Shown here: positions 1 to 10,460 of the stretch, in pieces | Position numbering within the stretch: position 1 is the stretch's first letter | How the letters are laid out: each line of letters begins with the position of its first letter | Assembly (NCBI GenBank): GCA_012840135.1 | Contig: DUMA01000017.1 | Coordinates: 62,001-126,000 of the forward strand | Length of the DNA stretch: 64,000 bases | Origin: Thermoanaerobacterales bacterium | Lineage (GTDB): Bacteria > Bacillota > Thermosediminibacteria > Thermosediminibacterales > Tepidanaerobacteraceae | Direction of reading: 5' to 3' | Program-made: the position numbers and the translations under genes | The notes under the pieces: model-generated | The model's input: the letters and a program-made list of their open reading frames with translations, nothing else | Databases searched by the model: none | What the model was told of the DNA's origin: nothing

Positions 1-1
1 A

Positions 2-1051
2 CTTGAAGCTGCGAAAAAAAGCCTGGCAGAAGGCAGCACTCATTATACGTCGAACGACGGAATGTTTTTGCTGCGGCAAAAACTTTCGGAATATCTCTTG
101 GAAAAGTTTGACCTTCATTATAATTACGACTGCGAGATGATCATAACGATAGGAGCCAGCGAAGCTATGGACATCGCCATTACCGCGCTGATTTCCCCCG
201 GGGACGAGGTGCTCATCCCCGAACCATGTTTCGTATCTTACGCACCCTGCACAATCCTTGCCGGGGGGGTGCCCGTAATGGTCCCCACCCGGTCGGCACA
301 CGGATTTAAAGTTGTGGCAGAAGATCTCGAAAAATACGTCACTCCCCGGACCAGAGCGCTCTTGATGTCCTATCCAAACAACCCCACCGGCGCCGTCATG
401 ACCCGCCGGGAACTTGAGCCCGTGGCCGATTTTGCAAAAAAATACGACCTGGCAGTAATTACCGACGAGGTTTATGCGGAACTGACTTACGGCCGCAGGC
501 ATACAAGCATCGCTGCTCTACCCGGGATGAAAGAGCGGACGTTTTTAGTGGGAGGTTTTTCCAAAGCCTTTGCCATGACCGGCTGGCGCGTAGGCTACCT
601 GTGCGGCCCCTGCGATGCGGTCCAGCAGGCCCGCAAAGTCCACCAGTACAGGGTCATGTGCCCTCCCACCATAAGCCAGGCGGCGGCTCTGGAAGCCCTT
701 TGCAGCGGGGAGCTGGAGGTGAGGCGCATGGTGGCCGAATATGACAGGAGGAGAAAGGTCATGTGCCGCGGCTTGAGGGACCTGGGCTTTGAGGTGCCGG
801 AACCAAGAGGAGCGTTTTACGTTTTCCCTTCGGTGCACCATACGGGCCTTTCCAGCGAAGAATTTGCCGAAAAGCTTCTAGAAAAGGCAAAAGTGGCGAT
901 AGTACCCGGCAGTGCCTTCGGCCCCAGCGGCGAAGGTCACGTCCGTTGCTCCTATGCCACTTCCATCGAAAAAATACATGAAGCTTTGAACCGCATAGAA
1001 ACGTTTCTGGCGGATATTAAAACTTCCAGAACAAATCACATCATGCGTTAG
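2..1051 (+). CDS. PLP-dependent aminotransferase, class I/II (5' partial)
   Basis: This is the 3' part of a fold-type I aminotransferase. The reading frame is open from base 2 and already reads an aminotransferase-like stretch (ending GSTHYTSNDG) before the first ATG at 62, so the true start lies outside the window. Visible family marks are the substrate region YPNNPTGAV, the aspartate of ITDEVYAEL, the PLP lysine in GGFSKAFAMTGWRVGY, and a C-terminal GxGHVRCSYA segment that carries the carboxylate-binding arginine. It resembles the PatA/AspC-like group, in which amino-acid specificity cannot be read from sequence. It converges on the surface operon and ends 67 bp from it. No clear terminator lies between them. 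Confidence 0.9.
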   Translation, partial: LEAAKKSLAEGSTHYTSNDGMFLLRQKLSEYLLEKFDLHYNYDCEMIITIGASEAMDIAITALISPGDEVLIPEPCFVSYAPCTILAGGVPVMVPTRSAHGFKVVAEDLEKYVTPRTRALLMSYPNNPTGAVMTRRELEPVADFAKKYDLAVITDEVYAELTYGRRHTSIAALPGMKERTFLVGGFSKAFAMTGWRVGYLCGPCDAVQQARKVHQYRVMCPPTISQAAALEALCSGELEVRRMVAEYDRRRKVMCRGLRDLGFEVPEPRGAFYVFPSVHHTGLSSEEFAEKLLEKAKVAIVPGSAFGPSGEGHVRCSYATSIEKIHEALNRIETFLADIKTSRTNHIMR

Positions 1052-1118
1052 CCGCATGCAATATATGCTGTAAAGTCAACACATCCAGGCGGCCTTTAGA
1101 TTTCATCAGCAATTACAA

Positions 1119-2612
1119 TTATAACATAATATTTTCCCTGTAGTCCTTCTGGAGGTCTTTTTGCAGAAATTCCAGAAAGCGCACCAGCATGGCCGAAGCC
1201 TCCGCCCGGGTCATGACCTTGTTCGGATTTACTCGGTTTTGGCTGTCCCCCTCGATTAAATTTATCTCCCGGGCCACATAGATGCTGTCTTTTGCCCAGT
1301 AAGGTATTTTGTCATCGTCGGAAAAAGATGTCTGATAGCCGGGATTGGGCGCCTTGTTGCCGAAGCCCAGAGCACGCACGAGTATCGTTACTGCCTGGGC
1401 CCTTGTAAGAGGGGCTCCGGGTTTGAAACTATCTTTGGTGACCCCTGTCACTATGCCCTTGTCCAGGCCTTCCTTTATATAGCTATAATCGGGATCTTGA
1501 GGGCTTACATCTTTAAAAGGTGAAACCTCTGGTGCCTGCTTGCGCCGGGTGACGGTCTTTTTTTGAGTATCCATGGATGACCTTATGTTGCAGGCTCTTA
1601 TGATGCCTTTAATGAATTCCTCGCGGGTCATGGGAGCTTCGGGCACAAAAAAGGACGAACTGGTGTCGAATACATCCAGAGAATACAGTTTTTCTATGTA
1701 ATCCTGGGCCCAGTGGCCTTCCACATCCCTGAATTTTGGCACTATCAGCCTTTCAACCCGGGGCACCATCTGTGCCGAAAGGCTTACCGAATCGTTATTC
1801 CTTTTGCTCCCATCGGGAATGTTGCCGTTCATCTTGGGCAGATTGTATTCATATTTTGAAACCATTTCCCTTTCGGTAGTCCTCACATACCCGCCGTTAA
1901 AGCTGGACAGGGTGGCTTCATTGTCATAATAGCTCAGGCTTTTCGTCATGCTGTCGGAAACCTGAACATTCACCGTCCCCTTCCATGAAACCGACTTTTT
2001 TTCATTATTTTGTTCATCCACCACGTATCTTTGTGAGCTTATGGAGAAGACCATGATCTGGGTCTCGGTGCTTCCCCAGAAATTCTCATAGCCCACATCA
2101 CCGCCGGTGATTTCTATCACCACATTCCCCTCATTTTTGTTAATGGTGTAATATTTGCGGCCGTTGAAGTTCCCCGAGTAAAAGTCCGAGGCGGGCCTAT
2201 TGTCTATAACATCGGATTTGGAGAACTGGTAATCCTCCAGATTATACTGATCCCTGCCGATGATTATTCTTTCATTATAGCTCTGCACTTCGGTCTGGGC
2301 TATGGCTTGACCCTTGTCGTTTCTGTTATTATATTGTGTAACATAGGTAACCGTCCTTCTCAACTGGTTTTTTTCCGAAAGGTCCGGAGACGTAAGGTCA
2401 AAACTATAGCTCACCGTCTTTGAATCCTGCTTTTCCCTCTCGCTGATGCTCACGGTGCCGGTGAATTTCAGAGGCTTACCCGTGACAAACACCATCTCTT
2501 CATAAGTATATTCATTGTTGACACCGCCGGAAAACCCTGCGGGGGCCGACAGGGCATATCCCTGATTCATTAAGACTGAAAATATCATGAAAAATATGAG
2601 TAATTTCTTCAT
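1119..2612 (-). CDS. Secreted protein with C-terminal SLH domains (cell-wall anchor)
   Basis: The 497-aa product has an N-terminal signal peptide (hydrophobic core LLIFFMIFSVLM, then YALSAPAG). A unique beta-rich region fills about residues 30-285. Three S-layer homology domains occupy roughly residues 290-490, with typical cores FRDVEGHWAQDYIEKL, FKDVSPQDPDYSYIKEGLDKG and a third ending MTRAEASAMLVRFLEF. SLH triplets normally bind pyruvylated secondary cell-wall polymer, so this is the probable wall anchor of the operon. It is the last of four co-directional genes, 15 bp after the preceding gene, with a GGGGGG-type ribosome-binding site. The N-terminal region has no recognised family. Confidence 0.88.
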   Translation of the reverse strand: MKKLLIFFMIFSVLMNQGYALSAPAGFSGGVNNEYTYEEMVFVTGKPLKFTGTVSISEREKQDSKTVSYSFDLTSPDLSEKNQLRRTVTYVTQYNNRNDKGQAIAQTEVQSYNERIIIGRDQYNLEDYQFSKSDVIDNRPASDFYSGNFNGRKYYTINKNEGNVVIEITGGDVGYENFWGSTETQIMVFSISSQRYVVDEQNNEKKSVSWKGTVNVQVSDSMTKSLSYYDNEATLSSFNGGYVRTTEREMVSKYEYNLPKMNGNIPDGSKRNNDSVSLSAQMVPRVERLIVPKFRDVEGHWAQDYIEKLYSLDVFDTSSSFFVPEAPMTREEFIKGIIRACNIRSSMDTQKKTVTRRKQAPEVSPFKDVSPQDPDYSYIKEGLDKGIVTGVTKDSFKPGAPLTRAQAVTILVRALGFGNKAPNPGYQTSFSDDDKIPYWAKDSIYVAREINLIEGDSQNRVNPNKVMTRAEASAMLVRFLEFLQKDLQKDYRENIML

Positions 2613-2627
2613 TCAAAACCCCCCGTG

Positions 2628-4286
2628 CTACTTGACGAATAAAATTTTACAGTAAAAATCGTCCCTTATGCCATAAACTGTATCTCCGGGTCTTATATCC
2701 TCATAAGAAATAACCTTATTCTCTTTTATCACAATGCTTCTATCAATACTCATCCTCACGGGCTGAGTTTTGGGCATCCACTGGTCTTTGCGGCTGCTCC
2801 AATCCCTGGCGTCTTTTACGGTTAGGGTTATTCCAGTCAGAGGATCATCCTCCACGGATTCCACCGTGCCCACAGTAATCCTCTGCGCCAGCAGAGAATC
2901 CATTCTTTTTTTCACGGCCACCGCAACGATGCGGTCACCTTCGGTATACATATAGCCGTACCAGTCCCTCAAACCCTTATCTTTTGCATATTTGCTCGTT
3001 TCATCAACAGCATAATCCTCCGAGTAAAACTCCTTACGGCTGATTTGCCTTTTGTCTTCGAGGTCATAGAAATATGTGTCATCATCGAAATAAAGTTTTT
3101 TATCACCATCAAAGGATTCCCACTCATGTTTGTTTAGTATGAAGAAATCCGTGAGGGTCAATTGATTCTCCACGATCTCGTCAAGCCTTCCGGCTAGCAG
3201 AAAATTCTGGCTTATGCCGGAGTTGTTTATATCCTCATCATATATGTACACAATATCAGCCGTGGATTGACCGCTTGCGCCATCGGCCACTATCAGGGCG
3301 TCGGAGTCAGGATTTATGGAATACTTGTCCACAATCCTGCCATTTTTTATGAATATGGTGCCATCATTAAAGGATATATTCTGCTTGGTGGACAGTTCCA
3401 AGGCTCCGAAATACCAGTTGATATCCTCAATTTTGCCGCTAACCATAGTCTCGCTCTGATTTTTTATGACCATCCTGTAGATGCGGTCATTGCCGAAAAA
3501 ATCCCTGACCGCCAGGTAAGCGGTCTTACCTCTGAAATATTTTAGGTTATTCGGCAGAACTTCATAGCCTGCGGCGGAGATATCAGCCTCATCGGAAAGC
3601 TGGAATTGTGCGACACCGTCCACATCCTTCCATGCCCCATCGGTGAGAACCTTTACATCGCTCAATGTGATTTTCCCGTAAGACCTGTCGGCAGCCTGCA
3701 GCGTGCCCTTATATATGGCTTTCACCTTTATGGAATCGCCCTGGATGCTGATCCTGCTGATTAATGTGGAGTCGTACTCGTCAAAGAAAAGCCTCACGCT
3801 ATCCCCTTCATAAAGGGTGGACAATGGCACGTTGCTGCCGTTTTTCAGCACGATGGTGGCAGGAGTGGTAAAATAGGTTTCTTCCTGGCCGGTAGCGAGC
3901 TTTATAACAATCTGGTTCCTGTCTATCTTTTTGACGACTCCGCTTCGGACCTTGCCGCCGGGTGGTATGTACCCCGGACTTTCGGTAGAATATCCCTCCA
4001 TAAACGTCACATTTTGACCCGACCGGAAAATATAAACCTCCATCCCTGATTTGAAATCATCCCGGGAGACGGGGATACCGTCTATCTTAAAAACGGCGGC
4101 GGGAGCGAAAGAAAGGGTGCTTACTTTTCCGTCATATTCTTCCACTGTGATTTTTTGATCGCTGATGTCCCTTATATATCCCTCAAGGGTTGAGCCGGTT
4201 TGAGCATATGAACCTGCCGGGGATAATCCGGGACTTATCATGAGAACAAAGGCTGTCAGGAAAAGAGTTATTATTTTTTTCAACAT
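2628..4286 (-). CDS. Secreted protein of repeated small beta-barrel-like modules
   Basis: The 552-aa product starts with a signal peptide (KKIITLFLTAFVLM, then a segment ending SYAQTG). The rest looks like five to six repeats of about 80-100 residues with the pattern 'G.I..I....ItV....G....y.....t.i...g..v....l..Gd.V'. Examples are GYIRDISDQKITVEEYDG, GVVKKIDRNQIVIKLATGQ and GTVESVEDDPLTGITLTVKD. This resembles OB/SH3-like repeats (DUF5666-type) found in cell-envelope proteins, but I cannot name a family with confidence. It lies 6 bp downstream of the 2055-aa gene and has a GGAGGT site. A role as a spacer or assembly partner for the SLH protein is inference from context. Confidence 0.75.
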   Translation of the reverse strand: MLKKIITLFLTAFVLMISPGLSPAGSYAQTGSTLEGYIRDISDQKITVEEYDGKVSTLSFAPAAVFKIDGIPVSRDDFKSGMEVYIFRSGQNVTFMEGYSTESPGYIPPGGKVRSGVVKKIDRNQIVIKLATGQEETYFTTPATIVLKNGSNVPLSTLYEGDSVRLFFDEYDSTLISRISIQGDSIKVKAIYKGTLQAADRSYGKITLSDVKVLTDGAWKDVDGVAQFQLSDEADISAAGYEVLPNNLKYFRGKTAYLAVRDFFGNDRIYRMVIKNQSETMVSGKIEDINWYFGALELSTKQNISFNDGTIFIKNGRIVDKYSINPDSDALIVADGASGQSTADIVYIYDEDINNSGISQNFLLAGRLDEIVENQLTLTDFFILNKHEWESFDGDKKLYFDDDTYFYDLEDKRQISRKEFYSEDYAVDETSKYAKDKGLRDWYGYMYTEGDRIVAVAVKKRMDSLLAQRITVGTVESVEDDPLTGITLTVKDARDWSSRKDQWMPKTQPVRMSIDRSIVIKENKVISYEDIRPGDTVYGIRDDFYCKILFVK

Positions 4287-4292
4287 ATTGTT

Positions 4293-7200
4293 CTACCTCC
4301 CGCTTCCCATTACCGCAAATCTTCCCAGGCTGTCGACGAGGGCGCTCACCGCAGAGCCCCCGGCGCTTTTTGCAATTTCCTGCCACGTATCCCCGTATTC
4401 ATCGTACCTGCACAGTGCGATGCTGTTGAGCTTCCTCAAACCCGCCCTGGCGATGTCATATTCCAGGGTGATTTGCATGGAAGAATTCAGATATTCCATA
4501 GAGGTGGAGTCCGCTCCCAGATAAAAATCGGCCTTTAATACGTACTGCTGTGACAGCAGTATCCTGCCCTTTGCATCGGTGCTGCCTTTATAAGGAGCGA
4601 CCGAAAATCTCACTCCGGCATCGCTCCTGGTCCTGTATTGATATATCTTCGATGTATTGAATGCGGCGGGATTGAATTTGATGATGAAGTCTTTTCCAGA
4701 AATAATGATATCTGCCGCATCTTTCTTTGTTATCACCTGTACCGGGATACTCACCACAGCTTTTTGGACCCCGGCAAAATCCTGGGAGGTAAGGTCTATC
4801 CTGGTTTCGGTCTTGTAATCATCCAGGCCTATGCTTACATTTTGAGTATCGCCGACAATTTGTTTTTGAGTCTTTTCATCTATACTGCCATCCTCGTCAA
4901 CAGGGCCGGCGGTCCTTCCGGTCCTTACCGTGTTGCTTTCGGCCGAAGGAGGTGAAGAACCGAATTTGCCCAGAGCTTTTACTATGAACTTATATCTGGT
5001 ATTGGCTTCCAGATCGCTGTACATGTAGCTGTTAAGGTCGGTGGAGCCTATAAATTCAATGTCATTGTCATCGATGACCGCGTACACCTCATATTCGCTG
5101 GCTCCGTCTACACTGTTCCAGTTTATTTTTATATAGCGGTCATATACCAGCTCCGCATGAACTTCCAGCGGAGCCGTCAGCTGTGTCAGCTCGTATGTCA
5201 GGTCTCTGTATATATCGGTGGCGCCGCCGTCGGGATTTATCACCATGACTCCGCCGGTTCCCAGCTTGCCCGGAGGCGTTTTTACCGTCAGGGTCTCGGA
5301 ATCTATGAATTTTACGTCTGTACCTTCGGTGCCCGATTCCAGCACATAGGGTATGCCATCGATGTATATGATGGTCCCTGAAGCATTGCTTTCATCTTCC
5401 ACTTTTTTTATAGAGGGATTGAAAAATATCCTCGCTCCTTTTTCAAAACCCGATCCTTTCAGCTTTATTTCCTGGCCGCCTTCGACGGAAATGCGGGTTA
5501 TCCTGGTCGCTTCCGCGGGGTCCGCCGGGTCCACCACTGCCGATATCCTGGGGCTGCTCAGGTATGTGAAGCTGCCGGCAGTGGAAAGTTCACCGTCCGG
5601 GTTTTCCACCCTCACTTCCACTTTTCCGGGCGGGTGGGGCGGCGTAGTTACGATGATGGTCTTATAGTCCACCACTCTTACATTTTCCTGCGGGACGGTC
5701 ACCTCGCCGAAAAACACCTTCAGGCCCTCCCGAAAGTCACTGCCCTCTATCTTTACAGTGGTCCCCCCGGTGGCAGGCCCATGGTCGGGGGTCACCTTCT
5801 TCACTGCGGGAGCTGTTTCACCTTTTACGAACATGATGTAGATGGGTTTGGGGGTGCACTCATCGGATGATGCGATCCCTCCATCTTCATTTATGACAAT
5901 CACCCGGTGAAGTTTGCCCACGGCGCTTTCCGGCACCGCCGGCATGGTAAAGGTGAGTTTTGACGGCAGCATGTAGGTAATGTCTCCGGGCTCCAGGGCA
6001 GCAATATCCGAAATCTGTATCCTGGCGTTTTCCCGGAAGTCGCTGCCGATAATGCTTACCGTGTTGCCGCCTTTATAGGTCATGTAAAGGACTTTTACGT
6101 CCCGGTCGTTTATATTTTCCTCCTGCGGAGAATTCCCTTCCTTTGTGATATTTATGATGACGGGGGAGCTGGCAGGGTTTTTATATTCGAACTGGCCTTT
6201 TGCCATGCCGCCATCGGGATTTATGACCGTGACATCCACTCTGCCGATGGTGTAATAAGCGGGCGTCGTCACCACCAGATGACCGCTGTCCACGTATTCG
6301 ACCTCTGCAGCATAGCCCCGTTCCACAAAAAGTCTCCTGTCCGCTATTTCAAGGCGGACAAGCTCGCCGCCTTTATAATATATATCTCCCGTGCCGCTGT
6401 GGGTCACCAGTTTGTCTGTGGGAAAAAACATTACGCTGCCATCATAATTTATGGGGCCGCTGGTATAGGTCAAGCCCTTTTCGCTTATCTCCAGCATCAC
6501 CTGGCCGCTGGCATATTCCACCTTGAGACCGCCGGCAAGATACACGGTAGTCCTCTGATTGTCGATTCTGCCGGAGTTTTCCTGCTCCCGCGGTATATCC
6601 CTGTTGGTTATATTGCCGAAGCGCACCAGTACTTCAGGCGGGGTCTGGCCACTGTAAACATTTATACTGCTCTTTACAAATCCTGTGCCGAAGATTTCCA
6701 CCCAGTCCCCGCCCTGCTTATTGCCTTCGGCAGGTACTATCCCCGTTATTGCAGGGTTTGAAGACTGGTAAGCAAATTTCACGGTGTTTGAAATTCCCGA
6801 GTCATTGTTTACCACATAAACATCGGCATCTCCTGCCGCGCCGGGTGGTGTGAGGACCTTGAGGTAGCCGTCGGAAAACTCCAGGACCTGGGCCTGCCTG
6901 TTGCCAAAATACACTTTTGGCAGGACCAAAAGGGCATTATTGCCATATTTATCCATATTCTGCTTCAATTCTTCGACAGTCTTTCCCCTGAAATCATCCC
7001 ACTGACCGTTGCCGCTTATATCCTGATACAGTTCGTTTTCATCCCTGGTTTGATTTCTGTTATCATCGCTGAAAGGCTCAAAGAACCGAAAATCCCTTCC
7101 GAATATCTCCACCACTTCCTGCCCCGCAGCACTTCCCTTCTGGGGCATTATCCTGGTAATCTGGGGGTGGCTGGTGGGCACCACGTATGTAAATCCATCC

Positions 7201-10200
7201 TCCTTGCCGGCACTTGCCCCGTCGGGGTTTATCACCACCACTGGGACGGTAACGCGATCGGTGCCCTTTTCCTTGCTCAAATCTCCCGAGAACGGCGGGA
7301 CTTTGACGGTAATCCTGCTGCCGTCCACACTCACAAAAGTATCCTCTTTCCCGATTTCCACACCGTTTATAAAGACCCTGGTTTTATTGATGCCGTCGTC
7401 TTTAAAATCGGAGCCGATGATATCGACGGTGTAGCCTCCGTCGGTGGAACCTTTGTCGGGGACAATTTGAGTAATAGCGGGCTTTGACTGGGGCTGGGTA
7501 TAATAGTAAAATCCCTGTTCATTCATGCGGCTGTCTCTTTTGGTATCCGGGTTCAGCACCGTCAGATCGTACCATCCGTCACCGAGGGTCAAAATGGGCA
7601 CTTTGAATATAATGGTGTTTTTATCCACCACTTTTACAGCATCACCCACGATTTTCCCATTTGCATCAACTTTAAAAGGTGTTTTCAGAATGAGGCGGAC
7701 CTCCGAAGATGCTTCGGAACCTATTACGATCTGCGTGGCACCGTCACTCTGCTGCAAAGTCAGCGGGAAACTAGTGCCGCCGGTCTTGTCGGCGTAAAGC
7801 TTTCCATCTTTGACCGTTACCTTATAGGTGTTATTTACCCCGTCTGAAATCACGGGATTTCCCTGAGGGTCAAGACTTATGACATAAAATTTGTCGTTTT
7901 GCTCATCGTAAAGGACCACGCTGTGCCAGTAATCGGCTACCTTGACATATTCCCCGCCGTCAGGTCTTTGGCCGATATCAATTATCTTATCTTCTTCCGG
8001 TGACACATAATCCCTCAGGCGGATGCTTTTTGTCTCGGGGTCTATATTGTACTGATTGATATCCTGCCCCTCCAGCAGGATTCTTGTCCCTATGAGCTTA
8101 TATATCTCATCGGTTTTGGCCGCAGGATCCGGTGCCAGAAAATTGTCGCCCTTCACCTGCACAAGAGTGCCGGTGTTGCCGGATTTGGGAGCAAAATCTG
8201 TTATCTTGGGATCCGTGTACGTCTTTACATAGTAGAAATCCCTTACCGCCATGCCTCCGCCGGGATTTATCACCGCAAGCTGGGTGCTTCCTTCCCTGCC
8301 GGCAGGAGCCTTGAAGGTTATGGTCCTGCCGTCCCCCGCCCTTGTAATGCCTGATACCTCCCTTCCGTCAATTAAAACTTTCACTCCATCCTGAAAATTG
8401 CTTCCCTTTATGGTTATGGTTTCACCACCATCCACCGTGACCACATCGGGATTGACGCTTTCAATTACGGGTATCTTGTTTTCATTGGGCAAAAGGAATT
8501 TTACGGTTACCGAGTCGTCGGAGGAAAGCCCCGGCTTGGAAGAATTCCTTATGGGGTTTGTCACTATTGCGGGTATGGCGGTATTTGCAAAGGCTTCCGG
8601 CACTTCAGTCCCTTTCGGAATCACCGCCACGATCCTTGTGCCTATCTCGTTTCCCGCAGTGCCATCCAGTATATTTCCGCTGCTGTCTTCCACATAGACC
8701 CGCAGGTCCGGATCAGTGTTCTTATCCAGGACGACCTTATTGGCGGCATTGCTGAACTGGATGATGGGGTAACGGGTTACAAAACCTTCCACTTCGTCAT
8801 TGTATTTATTTATCAGGAAATTTTTCCCGCTGATGGCTATGAGCAGGTCCTGCCCGATCCTGTAACTGCCATCCTGGTCTTTTTCGAGGAATATCTCTTC
8901 AGGAACCACGCTGCTAACTTCGGGTTTTAAGGTGCTCGGGATAAAGGTGTAGGCCTGCGGCAGTTCCGCCCTCTCTGTAAATACAAACTGGCCTGTATCG
9001 TATTTCAGTGTTGTCTCGGTTTCTACGACCACATCCCTTACGTAATTTCCGTCATCTATGGTAATGGGAGAAACGAGGATGCTGAGCTTATCTATTTCCG
9101 GAGAAAAGCTGGAATCATTCCTGAAAGTGGCCATGTTACCTATGATTACGGTAATTTTCTTCGTAATTTCCGTAATATCCCTGCCGTTGTATGACGCCAC
9201 TTTTTGACCGTTTTTCTGCCAGGTCCTCAACAAAAACGGATGGTCCTGCTGTTCATTGTAAATAAAATCGGTAACGATGACATCCGGTTCCATAGCAAGG
9301 TCATCGATATTTAAACTTCCCAGATATCTGCCGGATATTACCGCTGGAGAACCCGTATCGGGGCCAATACTGGGCTGGATAGTGTCGATTCCTGCGCTCC
9401 TGTATCCGTCAATCACAGTAAATTTTTGATCGAGGACTCTTTCTCCCGAAACATAACTCATGGGATCTGCACCGTCGGGCACTTTGTTTGTGATTACCAC
9501 GTAGTATTCTCCCTTTTCCAGGTTCGGGACTTCTACGGTCAATATATCTTTCTCACCTTCAGCATTGTACTTGTATGTGGGGTTCTTGCCCCTGTTTGCT
9601 GTTGTATAAGGGTCTGTGCCATCAATTTTTTTCAGGAAAAAAACATCATAGAGATTCAGGGTATCAGCTTTAAAATATATCCTACTGCCCGCCGATCCTC
9701 TGTTGGGAAACATCTGCAGATCTTCCGATATGTCGAGGTTTTGAACAAGCCTGAACTGGTCGGTATATTTATAAAAAATATCCACGATGACCTTATTCGT
9801 ATGGCTGCTGTTAAAGAATATGTCCTCGGTCTGCCAGCGGCGTTCGATAACTATATCCTGCAGTCCCAGCTCACCGGTGAGATTGTTCAATGTGACGCTG
9901 TTATCAGAGGTAAAAAGGCTGTTGTCAACTTTTGTAAAAGTAATGCCCCTGCCGTAGGTCACCGAAAATTCACCGGAGCTTCCTATCAAATTAAAATCGG
10001 AGCCGTATATTGTAACACTGCCCGTATCCTTCATCACCGTCCTGGGATTGATGCCATTTAAGGCGGGCATGCTTCCCTTGTCTCCTATATTTATCGAAGC
10101 CCCGCCCACCGTAATCTTTGTGATGCCTTTCAGGGCTTCCCAGTCGGAAGGATTGCTAAATTCAAAGTACAATGTATCATTGGTGTTTATCTTGGGATTT

Positions 10201-10460
10201 GTCAGCAATCGGGGTTGACCCGAGACAAAGACCTGGACGCTGGCGTTCTGGATATTCCTGCCCTCTATAGTTATATACATGGAATTTTGTATCTGGCCTG
10301 CATCAAAGGTCTTTCCGATGGTCACATTAGTTACATAAAAATTATCCGGGTCAAAAGCCGAAGCTTTCCTTGCGCTCCATGGAGCCAGAGTAAAAAGCAT
10401 CACGGCGATCAGAGCCAGGGATATGAATTTGTATGCCTTTTTCCGCTTAAATGTACTCAT
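4293..10460 (-). CDS. Giant secreted IPT/TIG-repeat surface protein with a fibronectin-III-like module
   Basis: The 2055-aa product has a signal peptide (about residues 1-35, ending ARKASA). About ten IPT/TIG (Ig-like, plexin/transcription-factor) repeats follow, recognisable by 'P..G...GG..v.I.G..F', as in PDKGSTDGGYTVDIIGSDF, PAEGNKQGGDWVEIFGTGF and PDHGPATGGTTVKIEGSDF. Near residue 1190 sits an acidic DDNRNQTRDENE / DISGNGQWDDF stretch that looks like calcium-binding loops. A fibronectin-III-like module (IKINWNSVDGASEYEVY) precedes the C-terminal beta domain. No membrane anchor or LPXTG is visible, so attachment probably depends on the SLH partner. The start overlaps the upstream stop as ATGA, which suggests translational coupling. 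Likely an adhesin or S-layer-associated fibre; function is inferred. Confidence 0.85.
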   Translation of the reverse strand: MSTFKRKKAYKFISLALIAVMLFTLAPWSARKASAFDPDNFYVTNVTIGKTFDAGQIQNSMYITIEGRNIQNASVQVFVSGQPRLLTNPKINTNDTLYFEFSNPSDWEALKGITKITVGGASINIGDKGSMPALNGINPRTVMKDTGSVTIYGSDFNLIGSSGEFSVTYGRGITFTKVDNSLFTSDNSVTLNNLTGELGLQDIVIERRWQTEDIFFNSSHTNKVIVDIFYKYTDQFRLVQNLDISEDLQMFPNRGSAGSRIYFKADTLNLYDVFFLKKIDGTDPYTTANRGKNPTYKYNAEGEKDILTVEVPNLEKGEYYVVITNKVPDGADPMSYVSGERVLDQKFTVIDGYRSAGIDTIQPSIGPDTGSPAVISGRYLGSLNIDDLAMEPDVIVTDFIYNEQQDHPFLLRTWQKNGQKVASYNGRDITEITKKITVIIGNMATFRNDSSFSPEIDKLSILVSPITIDDGNYVRDVVVETETTLKYDTGQFVFTERAELPQAYTFIPSTLKPEVSSVVPEEIFLEKDQDGSYRIGQDLLIAISGKNFLINKYNDEVEGFVTRYPIIQFSNAANKVVLDKNTDPDLRVYVEDSSGNILDGTAGNEIGTRIVAVIPKGTEVPEAFANTAIPAIVTNPIRNSSKPGLSSDDSVTVKFLLPNENKIPVIESVNPDVVTVDGGETITIKGSNFQDGVKVLIDGREVSGITRAGDGRTITFKAPAGREGSTQLAVINPGGGMAVRDFYYVKTYTDPKITDFAPKSGNTGTLVQVKGDNFLAPDPAAKTDEIYKLIGTRILLEGQDINQYNIDPETKSIRLRDYVSPEEDKIIDIGQRPDGGEYVKVADYWHSVVLYDEQNDKFYVISLDPQGNPVISDGVNNTYKVTVKDGKLYADKTGGTSFPLTLQQSDGATQIVIGSEASSEVRLILKTPFKVDANGKIVGDAVKVVDKNTIIFKVPILTLGDGWYDLTVLNPDTKRDSRMNEQGFYYYTQPQSKPAITQIVPDKGSTDGGYTVDIIGSDFKDDGINKTRVFINGVEIGKEDTFVSVDGSRITVKVPPFSGDLSKEKGTDRVTVPVVVINPDGASAGKEDGFTYVVPTSHPQITRIMPQKGSAAGQEVVEIFGRDFRFFEPFSDDNRNQTRDENELYQDISGNGQWDDFRGKTVEELKQNMDKYGNNALLVLPKVYFGNRQAQVLEFSDGYLKVLTPPGAAGDADVYVVNNDSGISNTVKFAYQSSNPAITGIVPAEGNKQGGDWVEIFGTGFVKSSINVYSGQTPPEVLVRFGNITNRDIPREQENSGRIDNQRTTVYLAGGLKVEYASGQVMLEISEKGLTYTSGPINYDGSVMFFPTDKLVTHSGTGDIYYKGGELVRLEIADRRLFVERGYAAEVEYVDSGHLVVTTPAYYTIGRVDVTVINPDGGMAKGQFEYKNPASSPVIINITKEGNSPQEENINDRDVKVLYMTYKGGNTVSIIGSDFRENARIQISDIAALEPGDITYMLPSKLTFTMPAVPESAVGKLHRVIVINEDGGIASSDECTPKPIYIMFVKGETAPAVKKVTPDHGPATGGTTVKIEGSDFREGLKVFFGEVTVPQENVRVVDYKTIIVTTPPHPPGKVEVRVENPDGELSTAGSFTYLSSPRISAVVDPADPAEATRITRISVEGGQEIKLKGSGFEKGARIFFNPSIKKVEDESNASGTIIYIDGIPYVLESGTEGTDVKFIDSETLTVKTPPGKLGTGGVMVINPDGGATDIYRDLTYELTQLTAPLEVHAELVYDRYIKINWNSVDGASEYEVYAVIDDNDIEFIGSTDLNSYMYSDLEANTRYKFIVKALGKFGSSPPSAESNTVRTGRTAGPVDEDGSIDEKTQKQIVGDTQNVSIGLDDYKTETRIDLTSQDFAGVQKAVVSIPVQVITKKDAADIIISGKDFIIKFNPAAFNTSKIYQYRTRSDAGVRFSVAPYKGSTDAKGRILLSQQYVLKADFYLGADSTSMEYLNSSMQITLEYDIARAGLRKLNSIALCRYDEYGDTWQEIAKSAGGSAVSALVDSLGRFAVMGSGR

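Noticed and set aside
7050-7487. Overlapping plus-strand ORFs across the surface operon (for example 145 aa)
   Set aside because: They are antisense shadows of the long IPT-repeat gene; the minus-strand frame has signal peptide, repeats and a ribosome-binding site.
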